From: a virus
Strand: one strand, 5' to 3'
Virus record (IMG/VR): IMGVR_UViG_3300018083_000082
Location: 1 to 34,836 of that record
Length of the DNA: 34,836 bases
The notes beneath the pieces were generated by a model. It was not told the DNA's origin. It was given only the letters and a program-made list of their open reading frames with translations, and did no database searches. Of this stretch, positions 21,905 through 28,861 are shown piece by piece. The position numbers and the translations under genes are program-made. Numbering within the stretch: position 1 is the first letter of the stretch; the number at the start of each line of letters is the position of its first letter.

Positions 21905-22350
21905 GAAAACAGCGCGTACGTCCAAAGACTAGACAACTACAAGCGGGCGAACCCATTCCGTCCGTGATTCCGTATCGCTGTCGTCGTAAATCCGATGGAT
22001 ATGTGCGTCTGCGATGGCCCGTGTCTGACTCCGAGATTGTTGAGGCTTACGAGCATCGCGTCGTCGCTGGTATGAACGCTGAGCATGTGCATCACATCAA
22101 CGGCATAAGGGACGACAATAGGCCGGAAAATCTCGTCTGCCTGACAGAACGACAACACAAAGACGAGCACGCAAAGGTCAGGTTGGCCGCTCTTGTTCTG
22201 CTCTATGAGTCAGGTGTCAGCACACATGTGATTGGTCACATGGTCGGCCTTCATTACACCACCGTTCTGAGGCGACTTCAGTTGTCAGGAATCAAGATGA
22301 GAACGCGAAGTGAAGCCCGTCGATTGCAGAACACAAGGGATCTTAAATGA
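21901..22350 (+). CDS. HNH homing endonuclease with HTH
   Basis: This 149-residue protein starts at GTG 21901, overlapping the preceding stop. EHRVVAGMNAEHVHHINGIR then DDNRPENL (51-78) is the HNH core, with H52, H65 and N78 as key residues. Residues ~98-135 form a helix-turn-helix (SGVSTHVIGHMVGLHYTTVL) for target recognition. The base composition looks more AT-rich than its neighbours, hinting at recent transfer. It sits neatly between two overlapping genes, so it may have been inserted without damage. It is a second homing-type gene in the window, unlike the one at 199-702 in its N-terminus. Confidence 0.85.
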   Translation: MRKQRVRPKTRQLQAGEPIPSVIPYRCRRKSDGYVRLRWPVSDSEIVEAYEHRVVAGMNAEHVHHINGIRDDNRPENLVCLTERQHKDEHAKVRLAALVLLYESGVSTHVIGHMVGLHYTTVLRRLQLSGIKMRTRSEARRLQNTRDLK

Positions 22351-22505
22351 CCAGATTAGACGCCTTCCGCGCCCTCTTGGCGCTCCCGCGAGAAACCGCG
22401 GACGACGAGAAGATTGGGCATGTGTATCGCTGGCCGACTCCCGATGAGACCGTGAAGTTGCTGTTGTGGCAGCCGTTGGTGCAGTTATTCCGGAGGGTCT
22501 CCTGA
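22347..22505 (+). CDS. Small protein, unknown
   Basis: This 52-residue ORF starts in an ATGA overlap and ends in a TGATG overlap. The peptide (LDAFRALLALPRETADDEKI and on, ending FRRVS) is mostly helical. It is held between the homing endonuclease and a winged-helix gene. It may be the former N-terminal neighbour of the gene disrupted by the endonuclease, but I cannot test this. No family recognised. Confidence 0.5.
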   Translation: MTRLDAFRALLALPRETADDEKIGHVYRWPTPDETVKLLLWQPLVQLFRRVS

Positions 22506-22765
22506 TGTTCCGACCAGGAGTTGACACCGAAGACACGCCACGATTGGACTCCCAGTGTGACCGTATGCTCGCGCGGCTCCAGAAAGGCCCCGCGACGAAC
22601 GTGGAACTGTCTGGCATCAGCCTGAAATACACGTCCCGCATCACGGATCTGCGGCAGTTGGGCTACAACATTCCAGCCCCGGAGAAGCGGGCGAACGGGG
22701 TGACGGTCTACCGGCTGATGCCGAAACGAGACACGCCAGCCACACAAATGGAGATGTTCGGCTGA
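22505..22765 (+). CDS. Winged-helix DNA-binding protein
   Basis: In this 86-residue protein, residues ~18-75 follow a common phage/prophage winged-helix pattern: CDRMLARLQKGPATNVELSG, SLKYTSRITDLRQLGYNI and VTVYRLMP. The recognition helix is around SLKYTSRITDLR. It lies upstream of the methyltransferase and overlaps it by one base pair of codons. It could be a transcription regulator of early genes. No dimerisation domain is visible. Confidence 0.65.
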   Translation: MFRPGVDTEDTPRLDSQCDRMLARLQKGPATNVELSGISLKYTSRITDLRQLGYNIPAPEKRANGVTVYRLMPKRDTPATQMEMFG

Positions 22766-23697
22766 TGCTGATTCTGGCCGACGCTCGTCGTATTCCACTG
22801 GCCGCTGGTTGCGTCCAGTGCGTCGTCACCTCGCCGCCTTACTTCGGACTGCGGGACTATGGGACCACTGGCCAGATCGGTCTGGAAGCCACGCCAGACG
22901 CCTACGTGGCGAGTATGGTGGAGGTGTTCCGAGAGGTGTGGCGAGTGCTGGGTGACGATGGGGTGCTGTGGCTAAATCTGGGTGACTCCTACGCTGGCGC
23001 GACAACGCCCGGCGCATGGCGAGAAGGCTCGGCGCGTGCGGACGGCGAAGTGCGCGGCGACGGTGCCACATCACGACGAAATCGGAACGGGAATGGCGCT
23101 GTTATCGGCGCGAAGCCGAAAGACCTCCTTGGCATCCCGTGGCGTGTCGCCTTCGCCCTACAGGCTGACGGCTGGTATCTCCGATCCGATGTGATCTGGA
23201 GCAAGCCGAACCCGATGCCAGAGAGCGTCACCGACCGGCCAACGAAGGCGCATGAATACCTGTTTCTGTTGACGAAGAACGAGCGGTATTACTACGACGC
23301 GCGAGCCATTGCGGAACCCGCTACGGAACCACACCGAGTGAGGCTTGACGTTGTTGGTGGTTCGTCGCACGTCGAGCGCGGTCAGCACTCCAAAGGCGGC
23401 GAGTTTACCGGCGCGGCGATGAAGAACAAGCGCAGCGTCTGGACCGTCAATACGATGCCCTACACAGGTGCCCACTTCGCCACAATGCCGGAAAAGCTCG
23501 TGGAACCCTGCATCCTGGCTGGCTCACGGCTCGGAGATCGCGTGTTCGATCCCTTCATCGGGTCAGGGACAGTCGGAGCCGTAGCGGAACGTCTTGGCCG
23601 GCGCTGGGTAGGCACGGATCTGAATCCGGCATATCACGCACTCGCGAAACGGCGCACGGCGCAGCGGGGAATTATTTTCGATGAAGGCGTCGCGTGA
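22765..23697 (+). CDS. DNA methyltransferase (N4-cytosine/N6-adenine type)
   Basis: In this 310-residue protein, TSPPYFGLRDYG (SPPY at 23-26) is the catalytic motif IV and VFDPFIGSGTVG (~260-271) is the SAM-binding motif I. This order, SPPY before the DPF-x-GSGT loop, is the beta class. The gap between them contains a variable, target-recognition-like region. SPPY leans toward N4-cytosine or certain adenine methylases, so the base is not fixed. No restriction gene is next to it. It probably protects phage DNA against host restriction or marks it for regulation. ATG 22765 overlaps the previous gene. Confidence 0.85.
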   Translation: MLILADARRIPLAAGCVQCVVTSPPYFGLRDYGTTGQIGLEATPDAYVASMVEVFREVWRVLGDDGVLWLNLGDSYAGATTPGAWREGSARADGEVRGDGATSRRNRNGNGAVIGAKPKDLLGIPWRVAFALQADGWYLRSDVIWSKPNPMPESVTDRPTKAHEYLFLLTKNERYYYDARAIAEPATEPHRVRLDVVGGSSHVERGQHSKGGEFTGAAMKNKRSVWTVNTMPYTGAHFATMPEKLVEPCILAGSRLGDRVFDPFIGSGTVGAVAERLGRRWVGTDLNPAYHALAKRRTAQRGIIFDEGVA

Positions 23698-23721
23698 CGG
23701 CGGGATTGTGGTAATGTCGGC

Positions 23722-23756
23722 GGGACGACTCAGCGTTCTAAGCGCTGGGCCGTCCC
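23722..23756 (+). other. RNA hairpin upstream of replication gene
   Basis: GGGACG at 722-727 pairs with CGTCCC at 751-756, and the inner arms extend the stem to 14 positions with one mismatch and one G-U pair, closing a 7-base loop. No T-run follows. It lies in the gap between the methyltransferase and a short ORF that leads into the replication-initiator-like gene, a place for attenuation, a protein-binding site or RNA processing. Confidence 0.5.
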
Positions 23757-23782
23757 ATGACCATCAAGCGAGGTGAAGTCGC

Positions 23783-23842
23783 ATGACAGTGTGCCTGCCG
23801 GAAGTATACCCCACAGTGCTCGTCGTCTCGGAGCGTGCCTAA
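23783..23842 (+). CDS. Short upstream ORF (possible leader peptide)
   Basis: This 19-codon ORF begins at ATG 23783 with GAGGTGAAG about seven bases upstream, the best ribosome site of this region, and ends in TAATG, overlapping the start of the next gene. The peptide is MTVCLPEVYPTVLVVSERA. It could couple translation of the replication gene. A fused longer reading frame begins at 23773 but lacks a good site. Confidence 0.42.
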   Translation: MTVCLPEVYPTVLVVSERA

Positions 23843-24597
23843 TGGCATGGGTCCGTATTCACGACGGGGCATTAACCCATCCGAAAATCGTCGGTCTATC
23901 TGATAGCGCCTTCCGGTTGTGGGTCTGGGGTCTGAGCTATTGCCAGCAACATCTCACGGACGGCTGGATTCCTCCCGCTGCGCTTCCCGCGAAGTCGAAG
24001 CCTGACGCGCTCGTTGATGCCCGCCTCTGGGTCTATGCCGCGCAGGGCGGGTTCGACGTGCATGGCTATCTCGACTGGAACGACAGCCGGGAATCCGTGC
24101 TGGCGAAACGCGCTGGTCTGAAGGCCCGCGTAACGCGTTTTAGAGAGTCAAGTGTAACGCGTTCTGTAACGCACCAAAACATGTCACCGACAAGTGGTGT
24201 GGGTAAGAGCACTGATCTAACAACTATCAAGACCTCGGAAGGGGAGTCTGAGGGGAAACCGCTGCCGACTCGCTTGGAGCGGCGTGTCAGCCCTCGGATT
24301 TTCCTGCATCGCTGGCAGTTTGATGCGCTCATCGCCACATTGGGGCCGCATTCCGATGATTTTCTGCTGGATGTCTGGCTGGACGACCTGAATCACCGCA
24401 TTGCGGGGCAAGCATTACCGCGCGATCCGTGGAAGTTCGTGCAGTCGGAACTCCATGCAGAGATCGCGCGGCGGGGGTTGTCGGTGGCCTCGGAGAGCGC
24501 CCCAGCGCCCCAAAACAAGCGGATTGCGGGTCTGAAAACAGGCGGGGAAGCGTTCCTGCGGCGGGTGGCGGCGGCGAAAGGGAGGGACCAGGAATGA
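23842..24597 (+). CDS. Replication initiator-like protein (N-terminal winged helix)
   Basis: This 251-residue protein begins MAWVRIHDGALTHPKIVGLS, continuing into DSAFRLWVWGLSYCQQH. This start is characteristic of phage replication or DnaD-like proteins with a winged-helix domain. The C-terminal half includes FLHRWQFDALIATLGPHSDD and a basic end (RIAGLKTGGEAFLRR). It probably binds the phage origin and recruits host helicase with the next gene's product. I choose ATG 23842 because the leader ORF couples to it. The family is inferred from the N-terminal pattern. Confidence 0.62.
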   Translation: MAWVRIHDGALTHPKIVGLSDSAFRLWVWGLSYCQQHLTDGWIPPAALPAKSKPDALVDARLWVYAAQGGFDVHGYLDWNDSRESVLAKRAGLKARVTRFRESSVTRSVTHQNMSPTSGVGKSTDLTTIKTSEGESEGKPLPTRLERRVSPRIFLHRWQFDALIATLGPHSDDFLLDVWLDDLNHRIAGQALPRDPWKFVQSELHAEIARRGLSVASESAPAPQNKRIAGLKTGGEAFLRRVAAAKGRDQE

Positions 24598-25067
24598 CCC
24601 AGAAGGCCATCGGCGTGGCCCCAAAACGGGCGACGGAGCAGGAGTTTCTCGCGGTGTTTTCCCGGCTCTGCGTGGCGCTTCGAGAGGCGCAGGATGAGAG
24701 TGGCATCACCCAGCAGGTCTACTGGGAAGCCCTCAAAGACATGCCGCTCAAGGCGCTGGAACTCGGCGCTGGAAACCTGATGTGCGAGAAGGGGCGGCGG
24801 TTCTTTCCGTCCACGGCAGAGTGGCGCACCGCGGCCCATGATGCGGCAGTTGAGCGCAGGAATGCGGACCTCCGCACGGAACCGTGGCATGACGAGTGCC
24901 GCGACTGTGAGGATACCGGATGGGTTCTGGGGCTGGAGTGCGACGGCGGGACGACCTGCGGACGGCCAAACACGCACCGTCCGCATAGCTACACGATTCC
25001 CTGCCCGTGTCGGGCGACGAACCGCACGTATCTGCGGCGACAGGCTCTCGGGTATGGTGCGCCATGA
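24594..25067 (+). CDS. Zinc-binding protein, possible replication accessory
   Basis: In this 157-residue protein, the N-terminal half is a helical domain (EFLAVFSRLCVALREAQDE, LGAGNLMCEKGRRFFPSTAE), which ends with a WRTAA motif common in phage replication genes. The C-terminal part has Cys-rich segments (CRDCEDTGWV, CDGGTTC, CPCRATN) that make a zinc site. It overlaps the initiator-like gene and probably acts with it, perhaps like a helicase loader or DnaT-type partner. No Walker motif is visible, so it is not an ATPase loader. Confidence 0.55.
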   Translation: MTQKAIGVAPKRATEQEFLAVFSRLCVALREAQDESGITQQVYWEALKDMPLKALELGAGNLMCEKGRRFFPSTAEWRTAAHDAAVERRNADLRTEPWHDECRDCEDTGWVLGLECDGGTTCGRPNTHRPHSYTIPCPCRATNRTYLRRQALGYGAP

Positions 25068-25345
25068 GTTGGACTCACGGGATCAGCGGCTACGTCAACC
25101 ATTGCCGGTGTGCGGTCTGCCGGACGGCCCATCGGGCGTATCACACCGCTCGTAACCAGGGACGCTACGACAAGGGCATCTGTCGGCACTGCAGTGAACT
25201 TCGAGAACCCGCCTTAGTGCTGTGCGCGGACTGCCTCTCAGACGCGCGAGACTACCAGCAGGCGCGGTCGGCGCGGTTGCGGCTGGCGCATGTGCGCGGG
25301 GAAACCCCGGTTCGTCGTCGGCGACAGAAGCAGGAGGCGGCATGA
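25064..25345 (+). CDS. Cys-rich zinc-binding protein
   Basis: In this 93-residue protein, HGISGYVNHCRCAVCRTAH in the N-terminus and CRHCSE...CADCLS in the middle form two Cys-rich clusters, most likely a zinc-bound fold. The C-terminus is very basic (RRRRQKQEAA). It overlaps both neighbours. The family is a common small phage type with an HG-x-x-GY-x-NH start and unknown role. Confidence 0.62.
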   Translation: MSWTHGISGYVNHCRCAVCRTAHRAYHTARNQGRYDKGICRHCSELREPALVLCADCLSDARDYQQARSARLRLAHVRGETPVRRRRQKQEAA

Positions 25346-25542
25346 GCCTACCCACTTTGCAGGAAGCCCGAAGCCGACAGACCGCGATGGAAGCCGAACG
25401 GCACTGGTGGACACAACGCCTTGAAGCTATTCGGCGCCGAGTGCAGCATCGTGCGAACAGCCTCAACAACGTGGACATCATTCGCGAACTTCAGGCCACG
25501 GCTGACCAGTTGCAGGAACTGATCGCGGAGCGCACACGCTAG
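25342..25542 (+). CDS. Small helical protein, unknown
   Basis: This 66-residue protein is entirely helical with heptad-like charge (LQEARSRQTAMEAERHWWTQ, then IRRRVQHRANSLNNVD, then ELQATADQLQELIAERTR), so a coiled-coil dimer is likely. It starts in an ATGA overlap and is followed directly by the nuclease gene at 25543. No family recognised. Confidence 0.6.
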   Translation: MSLPTLQEARSRQTAMEAERHWWTQRLEAIRRRVQHRANSLNNVDIIRELQATADQLQELIAERTR

Positions 25543-25896
25543 ATGGCAAGAAAGCGCGTCAGGCTGGCCCCAGTTCAACGAACGGCAGTTCGGACGGCCT
25601 CGGCGTCGTTCCCGTCCCTCTGTCTCGCCGTAGGCGTCCCTGTGCCGGTTCCTGAGTTCAAGTTTCACCCGACGCGGAAGTGGCGGATTGACTGGTGCTG
25701 GCCTGACCAGCGGATCGGGCTGGAAGTGGACGGTGGGATCTGGCACGCCGGCCGGCATACCAGGGGCGCGGGCTGGCTGAAGGATACCGAAAAACTGAAC
25801 GCCGCGGCAGTCCTCGGCTTTCGGATGCTCAGGGCCACACCGCAGCAGATGGCAACCGGCGAGATATTGACCACGTTGCAGGAGGTCTTTCGATGA
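25543..25896 (+). CDS. PD-(D/E)XK nuclease-like protein
   Basis: In this 117-residue protein, E38, the core D50 in TRKWRIDWCWP, and E61/D63 in GLEVDGGIWHAG are the likely metal-binding residues of a small restriction-endonuclease fold. The pattern FHPTRKWRIDW ... EVDGG-x-W ... GRHTRG is that of a common phage nuclease family related to DUF559/VSR proteins. In a phage without RusA it may act as the Holliday-junction or branch nuclease needed before packaging. The gene starts right after the previous TAG. The family call is from motif memory, and the junction-resolving role is inferred. Confidence 0.68.
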   Translation: MARKRVRLAPVQRTAVRTASASFPSLCLAVGVPVPVPEFKFHPTRKWRIDWCWPDQRIGLEVDGGIWHAGRHTRGAGWLKDTEKLNAAAVLGFRMLRATPQQMATGEILTTLQEVFR

Positions 25897-26186
25897 TGGC
25901 TGACTATGTGGAGAACCTGAAAGCCGAGTGGGAAAGTCTGTTGATCTACGACGTGACACGCACGTATGTGTCGCGGGACAGCGTCTATACCGCGTTTGCA
26001 GCCCTCCGTGCTGAGCAGACACGGCTGCGGGAGGCGCTGGAGAAGATCCAAGATGGTCATTCATCGGTCGCCTGTGAGTGCGACCACGACGGCGAGAACT
26101 GCTGCGCCAAGATCGGAGAATACTGCGCGATCTGCATTGCCGCCGTAGCGCTCTCCTCCACCCCGACACCGGAGCACAGCAAATGA
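25893..26186 (+). CDS. Small protein with coiled coil and Cys-rich end
   Basis: In this 97-residue protein, the N-terminal helix (FAALRAEQTRLREALEKIQD) leads into a Cys-rich segment (ACECDHDGENCCAKIGEYCA) with several possible metal ligands. The gene starts in an ATGATG run, so 25893 and 25896 are both possible. It overlaps both neighbours. No family recognised. Confidence 0.55.
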   Translation: MMADYVENLKAEWESLLIYDVTRTYVSRDSVYTAFAALRAEQTRLREALEKIQDGHSSVACECDHDGENCCAKIGEYCAICIAAVALSSTPTPEHSK

Positions 26187-26476
26187 GTCTGTTTCCGCTC
26201 GTATTCGGTGAACCGCCGACGAAGGCCGAGTCGAGTCGCGTTCGCCGTGAGGCTAGACCGGCGCGGATGCGGACCATCTACGGCATCGGTCCCGAAGGCG
26301 CGCGCTGTGGCGATTGCGTCCACCTGATCGGACGGCAGTTCGCGAAGACCTATTACAAATGCCGCTGGTTCGGGAACACCGGCGGTCCCGCAACGGACTG
26401 GTGCAAAAGTTATGCGGCGTGCGGGAAGTTCCAAGATGCTAATGCGGCCACCCCGACACCGGAGACGACCCCATGA
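26183..26476 (+). CDS. Cys-rich zinc-binding protein
   Basis: In this 97-residue protein, ARCGDCVHLIGRQF, YYKCRWFG, TDWCKSYAACGKF together carry five Cys and form a probable zinc-bound core, a recurring small phage family. The N-terminus (SLFPLVFGEPPTKAESSR) is non-repetitive and the C-terminus is Thr/Pro-rich and probably disordered. It overlaps its neighbours by ATGA. Function unknown. Confidence 0.6.
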   Translation: MSLFPLVFGEPPTKAESSRVRREARPARMRTIYGIGPEGARCGDCVHLIGRQFAKTYYKCRWFGNTGGPATDWCKSYAACGKFQDANAATPTPETTP

Positions 26477-26652
26477 AGGACCAGGTAGAGACACCCACGA
26501 TGTCTATTCTCGATGTGCCGATGGAATGTCCGCGCTGTGGTTATCGCGCCCGTCTCGCGGATTGCGAGCCTGATTGTGATGGCGATGGGTCGCTAGGGTG
26601 CCCCATCGCTGACTGTGGTGGAGTTATGAGGAGCCTCCCACACCATGAGTGA
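26473..26652 (+). CDS. Small zinc-ribbon protein
   Basis: In this 59-residue protein, CPRCGYRA and then CEPDC and CPIADC segments give a Cys-rich body. The N-terminus is acidic and Thr-rich (MKDQVETPTMSILDVPME). It overlaps the preceding gene by ATGA. The following gene starts six bases after its stop. It is one of several unrelated-looking zinc ribbons in the operon. Confidence 0.58.
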   Translation: MKDQVETPTMSILDVPMECPRCGYRARLADCEPDCDGDGSLGCPIADCGGVMRSLPHHE

Positions 26653-26658
26653 CCAGAC

Positions 26659-26847
26659 GTGAGCCGTCCCGTCCTCGTTCAACCGGAGACGCTCCGCGCC
26701 GTATGGGCGCGTGTCAAGCCAGACGTGGCTCAACTCGCCGTCCGCCTTCACGTGTCGGAGCGCACGGCGTATCGATACCTACGTAAACACAGTCAGCATG
26801 AGCGGAAATGTCCGCATTGCGACGGACGAGGAGTGGTATGGAAGTGA
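26659..26847 (+). CDS. Helix-turn-helix protein with CxxC end
   Basis: This 62-residue protein starts at GTG 26659. Residues ~18-45 (KPDVAQLAVRLHVSERTAYR, then YLRKHS) form a helix-turn-helix like those in small phage regulators, followed by CPHCDGRG, a half zinc-finger. It overlaps the next gene by ten bases. It could be a DNA-binding switch. No dimerisation segment is visible. Confidence 0.6.
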   Translation: MSRPVLVQPETLRAVWARVKPDVAQLAVRLHVSERTAYRYLRKHSQHERKCPHCDGRGVVWK

Positions 26848-27572
26848 TCTACCCCTGTGGCGCGTCTGCGGTTGGCCCGTCGCCACTCCCCAACGGTTGC
26901 CCGATTCACGGAACGGCGTGTGAACTTGTCGCCACCCTCACCGCACGGTGCGAGGCGCTGGAGACTGAAGCTGAAACAGAACGCATCAGGCTTGCGGCCT
27001 GCACCACGGCGGCACTTGGCAACACGCCGGAACGTGTCGCGGAGCGCATTGCGCCTGGGCATCCGTATTGGTCTGCATCATACGGCGACGTATGCGCGGC
27101 GGTAGACCGAGAAATGACCCTTCGTGGGCGGTGCGAGGCGCTAACAGAAGAAAACACTAAACTCCAACAGGAAAAGGCTGGCCTGCTCTCGACTTTGAAA
27201 GGCGCTGGCGATGCCACGATTGAAGCGTGGAAGGAACGCGACGATCTTCGTGCGCGGTGCGAGGCGCTCACCGCAGAGCGGGACAAGGGGAACAAGCACG
27301 AAGCTGACGCGTGGCTTCAGGTCGAAGAATGGCGCATCCGCTGCCAGCACCTAGAGCAGGCCATACTGGACGCCCGCCCGTTCGTTCAGGAATGGTTCGA
27401 CGCTGCGCCCCGCGATCAGCATATTTTCGAGGTGTTGAAGCGGATGGATGCCGCCCTCGCCTCCCTCCTCCCTCCCCAGGAAGAGACACCCGGAACGGAC
27501 GAGAATCGGGTATCATTCGCCGCAGGCTACTCGACGGCGTTGGATGATGTGCTGAAGGACCGGAAGCCATGA
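26838..27572 (+). CDS. Long coiled-coil protein with RCEAL repeats
   Basis: This 244-residue protein has its start, ATG 26838, inside the end of the previous gene. Three copies of RCEAL occur (ARCEALETEAE, GRCEALTEEN, ARCEALTAER) with a fourth weaker one (IRCQHLEQA), about 45-65 residues apart, in a charged helical background. It probably forms an extended coiled coil, perhaps with paired Cys residues crosslinking chains. The C-terminus (FAAGYSTALDDVLKD) is helical. A related repeat type is known from phage proteins of unknown role, so I do not assign a function. Confidence 0.6.
   Translation: MEVIYPCGASAVGPSPLPNGCPIHGTACELVATLTARCEALETEAETERIRLAACTTAALGNTPERVAERIAPGHPYWSASYGDVCAAVDREMTLRGRCEALTEENTKLQQEKAGLLSTLKGAGDATIEAWKERDDLRARCEALTAERDKGNKHEADAWLQVEEWRIRCQHLEQAILDARPFVQEWFDAAPRDQHIFEVLKRMDAALASLLPPQEETPGTDENRVSFAAGYSTALDDVLKDRKP
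26946..27268 (+). repeat. Three exact 14-bp repeats inside the coiled-coil gene
   Basis: The sequence CGGTGCGAGGCGCT occurs at 26946-26959, 27129-27142 and 27255-27268, each encoding the RCEAL motif in the same frame. The second and third copies share a longer 23-bp match with one mismatch. This indicates duplication of the coding unit rather than selection on protein alone. Confidence 0.75.
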
Positions 27573-27742
27573 TTGAACTGATATTCGGTCTCGCGGTGTT
27601 CGCTTTCATCGTGTGGCTCGTTATCACGTATATCCCGATGCCAGCCCCGTTTCCGCAAGTCATCATCGTGCTGGCGGTGATTTGTCTGATTCTATACCTC
27701 GTTAGACTCTTCGGCTTCGACCTTCCGGTGCCGCATCGGTGA
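27569..27742 (+). CDS. Two-TM small membrane protein, holin-like
   Basis: This 57-residue protein has two membrane helices, about residues 3-22 (ELIFGLAVFAFIVWLVITYI) and 30-48 (VIIVLAVICLILYLVRLFG), separated by MPAPFPQ. This is a widely seen small phage/prophage membrane protein, and the two-TM hairpin is one of the holin layouts. It starts in an ATGA overlap and its stop overlaps the GTG of the glycoside hydrolase gene, making a candidate membrane-plus-enzyme pair. The holin role is inferred from topology only. Confidence 0.62.
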   Translation: MIELIFGLAVFAFIVWLVITYIPMPAPFPQVIIVLAVICLILYLVRLFGFDLPVPHR

Positions 27743-28854
27743 TTCAAATCAACGGGAACTGTTCGGGCGCACCCAGCGCGCCGGTCGAACTGGTCATCGA
27801 CAACGGCCATCGCTATCCCTGTGACGTGCAGGGGAGCCGGTTCACTATCACCATCCCACCCTCTGAGCCATCACCCTTCGGGGCCGCGGTCGTCAGCGAG
27901 GGGCATCAACTCGCACGGCTCCTGGTCCCGCCTCCAGGTGCATGGGAAGCCGACCAGCCGCCCGTGGACATGCAGCCCTCGAGCCTCTCGTTTGCGCCTC
28001 CCACGCCGCCTGTGTCGAAACTGGGACGGTCAGGCCGGGACTTTACCCTCAACGGAGCCCGTTGGATCTGGAAGGGCAGCAGCGACTTTCGCGCCTATCA
28101 GTGGTTCCTCGACGGGCGAGACCTGACTCCGGTCTACCGCCAACGCCGCGAGGCTGGCGCAAATCTGATGCGTGTGTTCGGCATGTATGCCGGCGGTATC
28201 GGCTCCTTTACGCCGGGGCAATACGGGAATGCCTACTACGACGGCCTGATTCCGTTCCTGCGTGAAGCGGCGAGCGAGGGATTTCAGATCGAACTGACGG
28301 CCTTCGCGGACGCCCAGAACATCCCCGAACTGCGAGACACGAACCACCAGCAGGAGCATTGGCAGCGCCTCGCCCACGCCATTGAGGGTGAAGACAACAT
28401 CGTCGTTGAACTCGTCAACGAATACCCGCAGAACGGCGTGGACCCAAACCGATTCGGTCCCATTGCTGGCATCCTGTGCGCGAGAGGCTCGAGCCTGAGC
28501 GATTCTCCTCCAGCCCTCCCCGGCTGGGATTACCATACGTGGCATGGACGGAGAGACTGGCCCAAAGTCCTCTTCTCAGCGGAAGATATGTGGTATGTCG
28601 GTGAAGGCTGGGGGCCAGCGGGACCATATCAGTATCCCGTCATTCCCATCGTTCACGATGAACCCATCGGCTTCGCAGACGTAGACGTGCCTGGACGGCG
28701 CAGCAATGACCCCTACGTCGCCCGTGTCCTTGGGCAGACCGGCGCGGCTTACGGCGGAGGCTCCACGTTCCACTCCGATTACGGTATTCAGGCGGTCGTC
28801 TGGTCTGACCGTGTCGATCAGTGCGCCAGAGCCTTCTACGCAGCCCTGACATAA
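27739..28854 (+). CDS. Glycoside hydrolase, clan GH-A-like TIM barrel
   Basis: This 371-residue protein starts at GTG 27739, overlapping the membrane protein's stop. After an N-terminal beta segment, residues ~100-370 resemble GH5-like barrels: FTLNGARWIWKGSSDFRAYQ, ANLMRVFGMY, LIPFLREAASEGFQIELTAF, then VVELVNEYP. In VELVNEYP, E228 would be the acid/base. E308 in IPIVHDEPIG is a candidate nucleophile. No signal peptide is visible, so the enzyme would be intracellular or virion-bound. It could degrade host-surface or plant-type polysaccharide, act in lysis, or be an auxiliary gene. The substrate cannot be inferred. It lies directly upstream of the packaging genes. Confidence 0.65.
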   Translation: MIQINGNCSGAPSAPVELVIDNGHRYPCDVQGSRFTITIPPSEPSPFGAAVVSEGHQLARLLVPPPGAWEADQPPVDMQPSSLSFAPPTPPVSKLGRSGRDFTLNGARWIWKGSSDFRAYQWFLDGRDLTPVYRQRREAGANLMRVFGMYAGGIGSFTPGQYGNAYYDGLIPFLREAASEGFQIELTAFADAQNIPELRDTNHQQEHWQRLAHAIEGEDNIVVELVNEYPQNGVDPNRFGPIAGILCARGSSLSDSPPALPGWDYHTWHGRRDWPKVLFSAEDMWYVGEGWGPAGPYQYPVIPIVHDEPIGFADVDVPGRRSNDPYVARVLGQTGAAYGGGSTFHSDYGIQAVVWSDRVDQCARAFYAALT

Positions 28855-28861
28855 CTCAACC

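Noticed and set aside
17883-23756. Hairpins at 17893 and 23722 as intrinsic terminators
   Set aside because: Neither is followed by a T-run, and transcription of the downstream genes probably needs readthrough.
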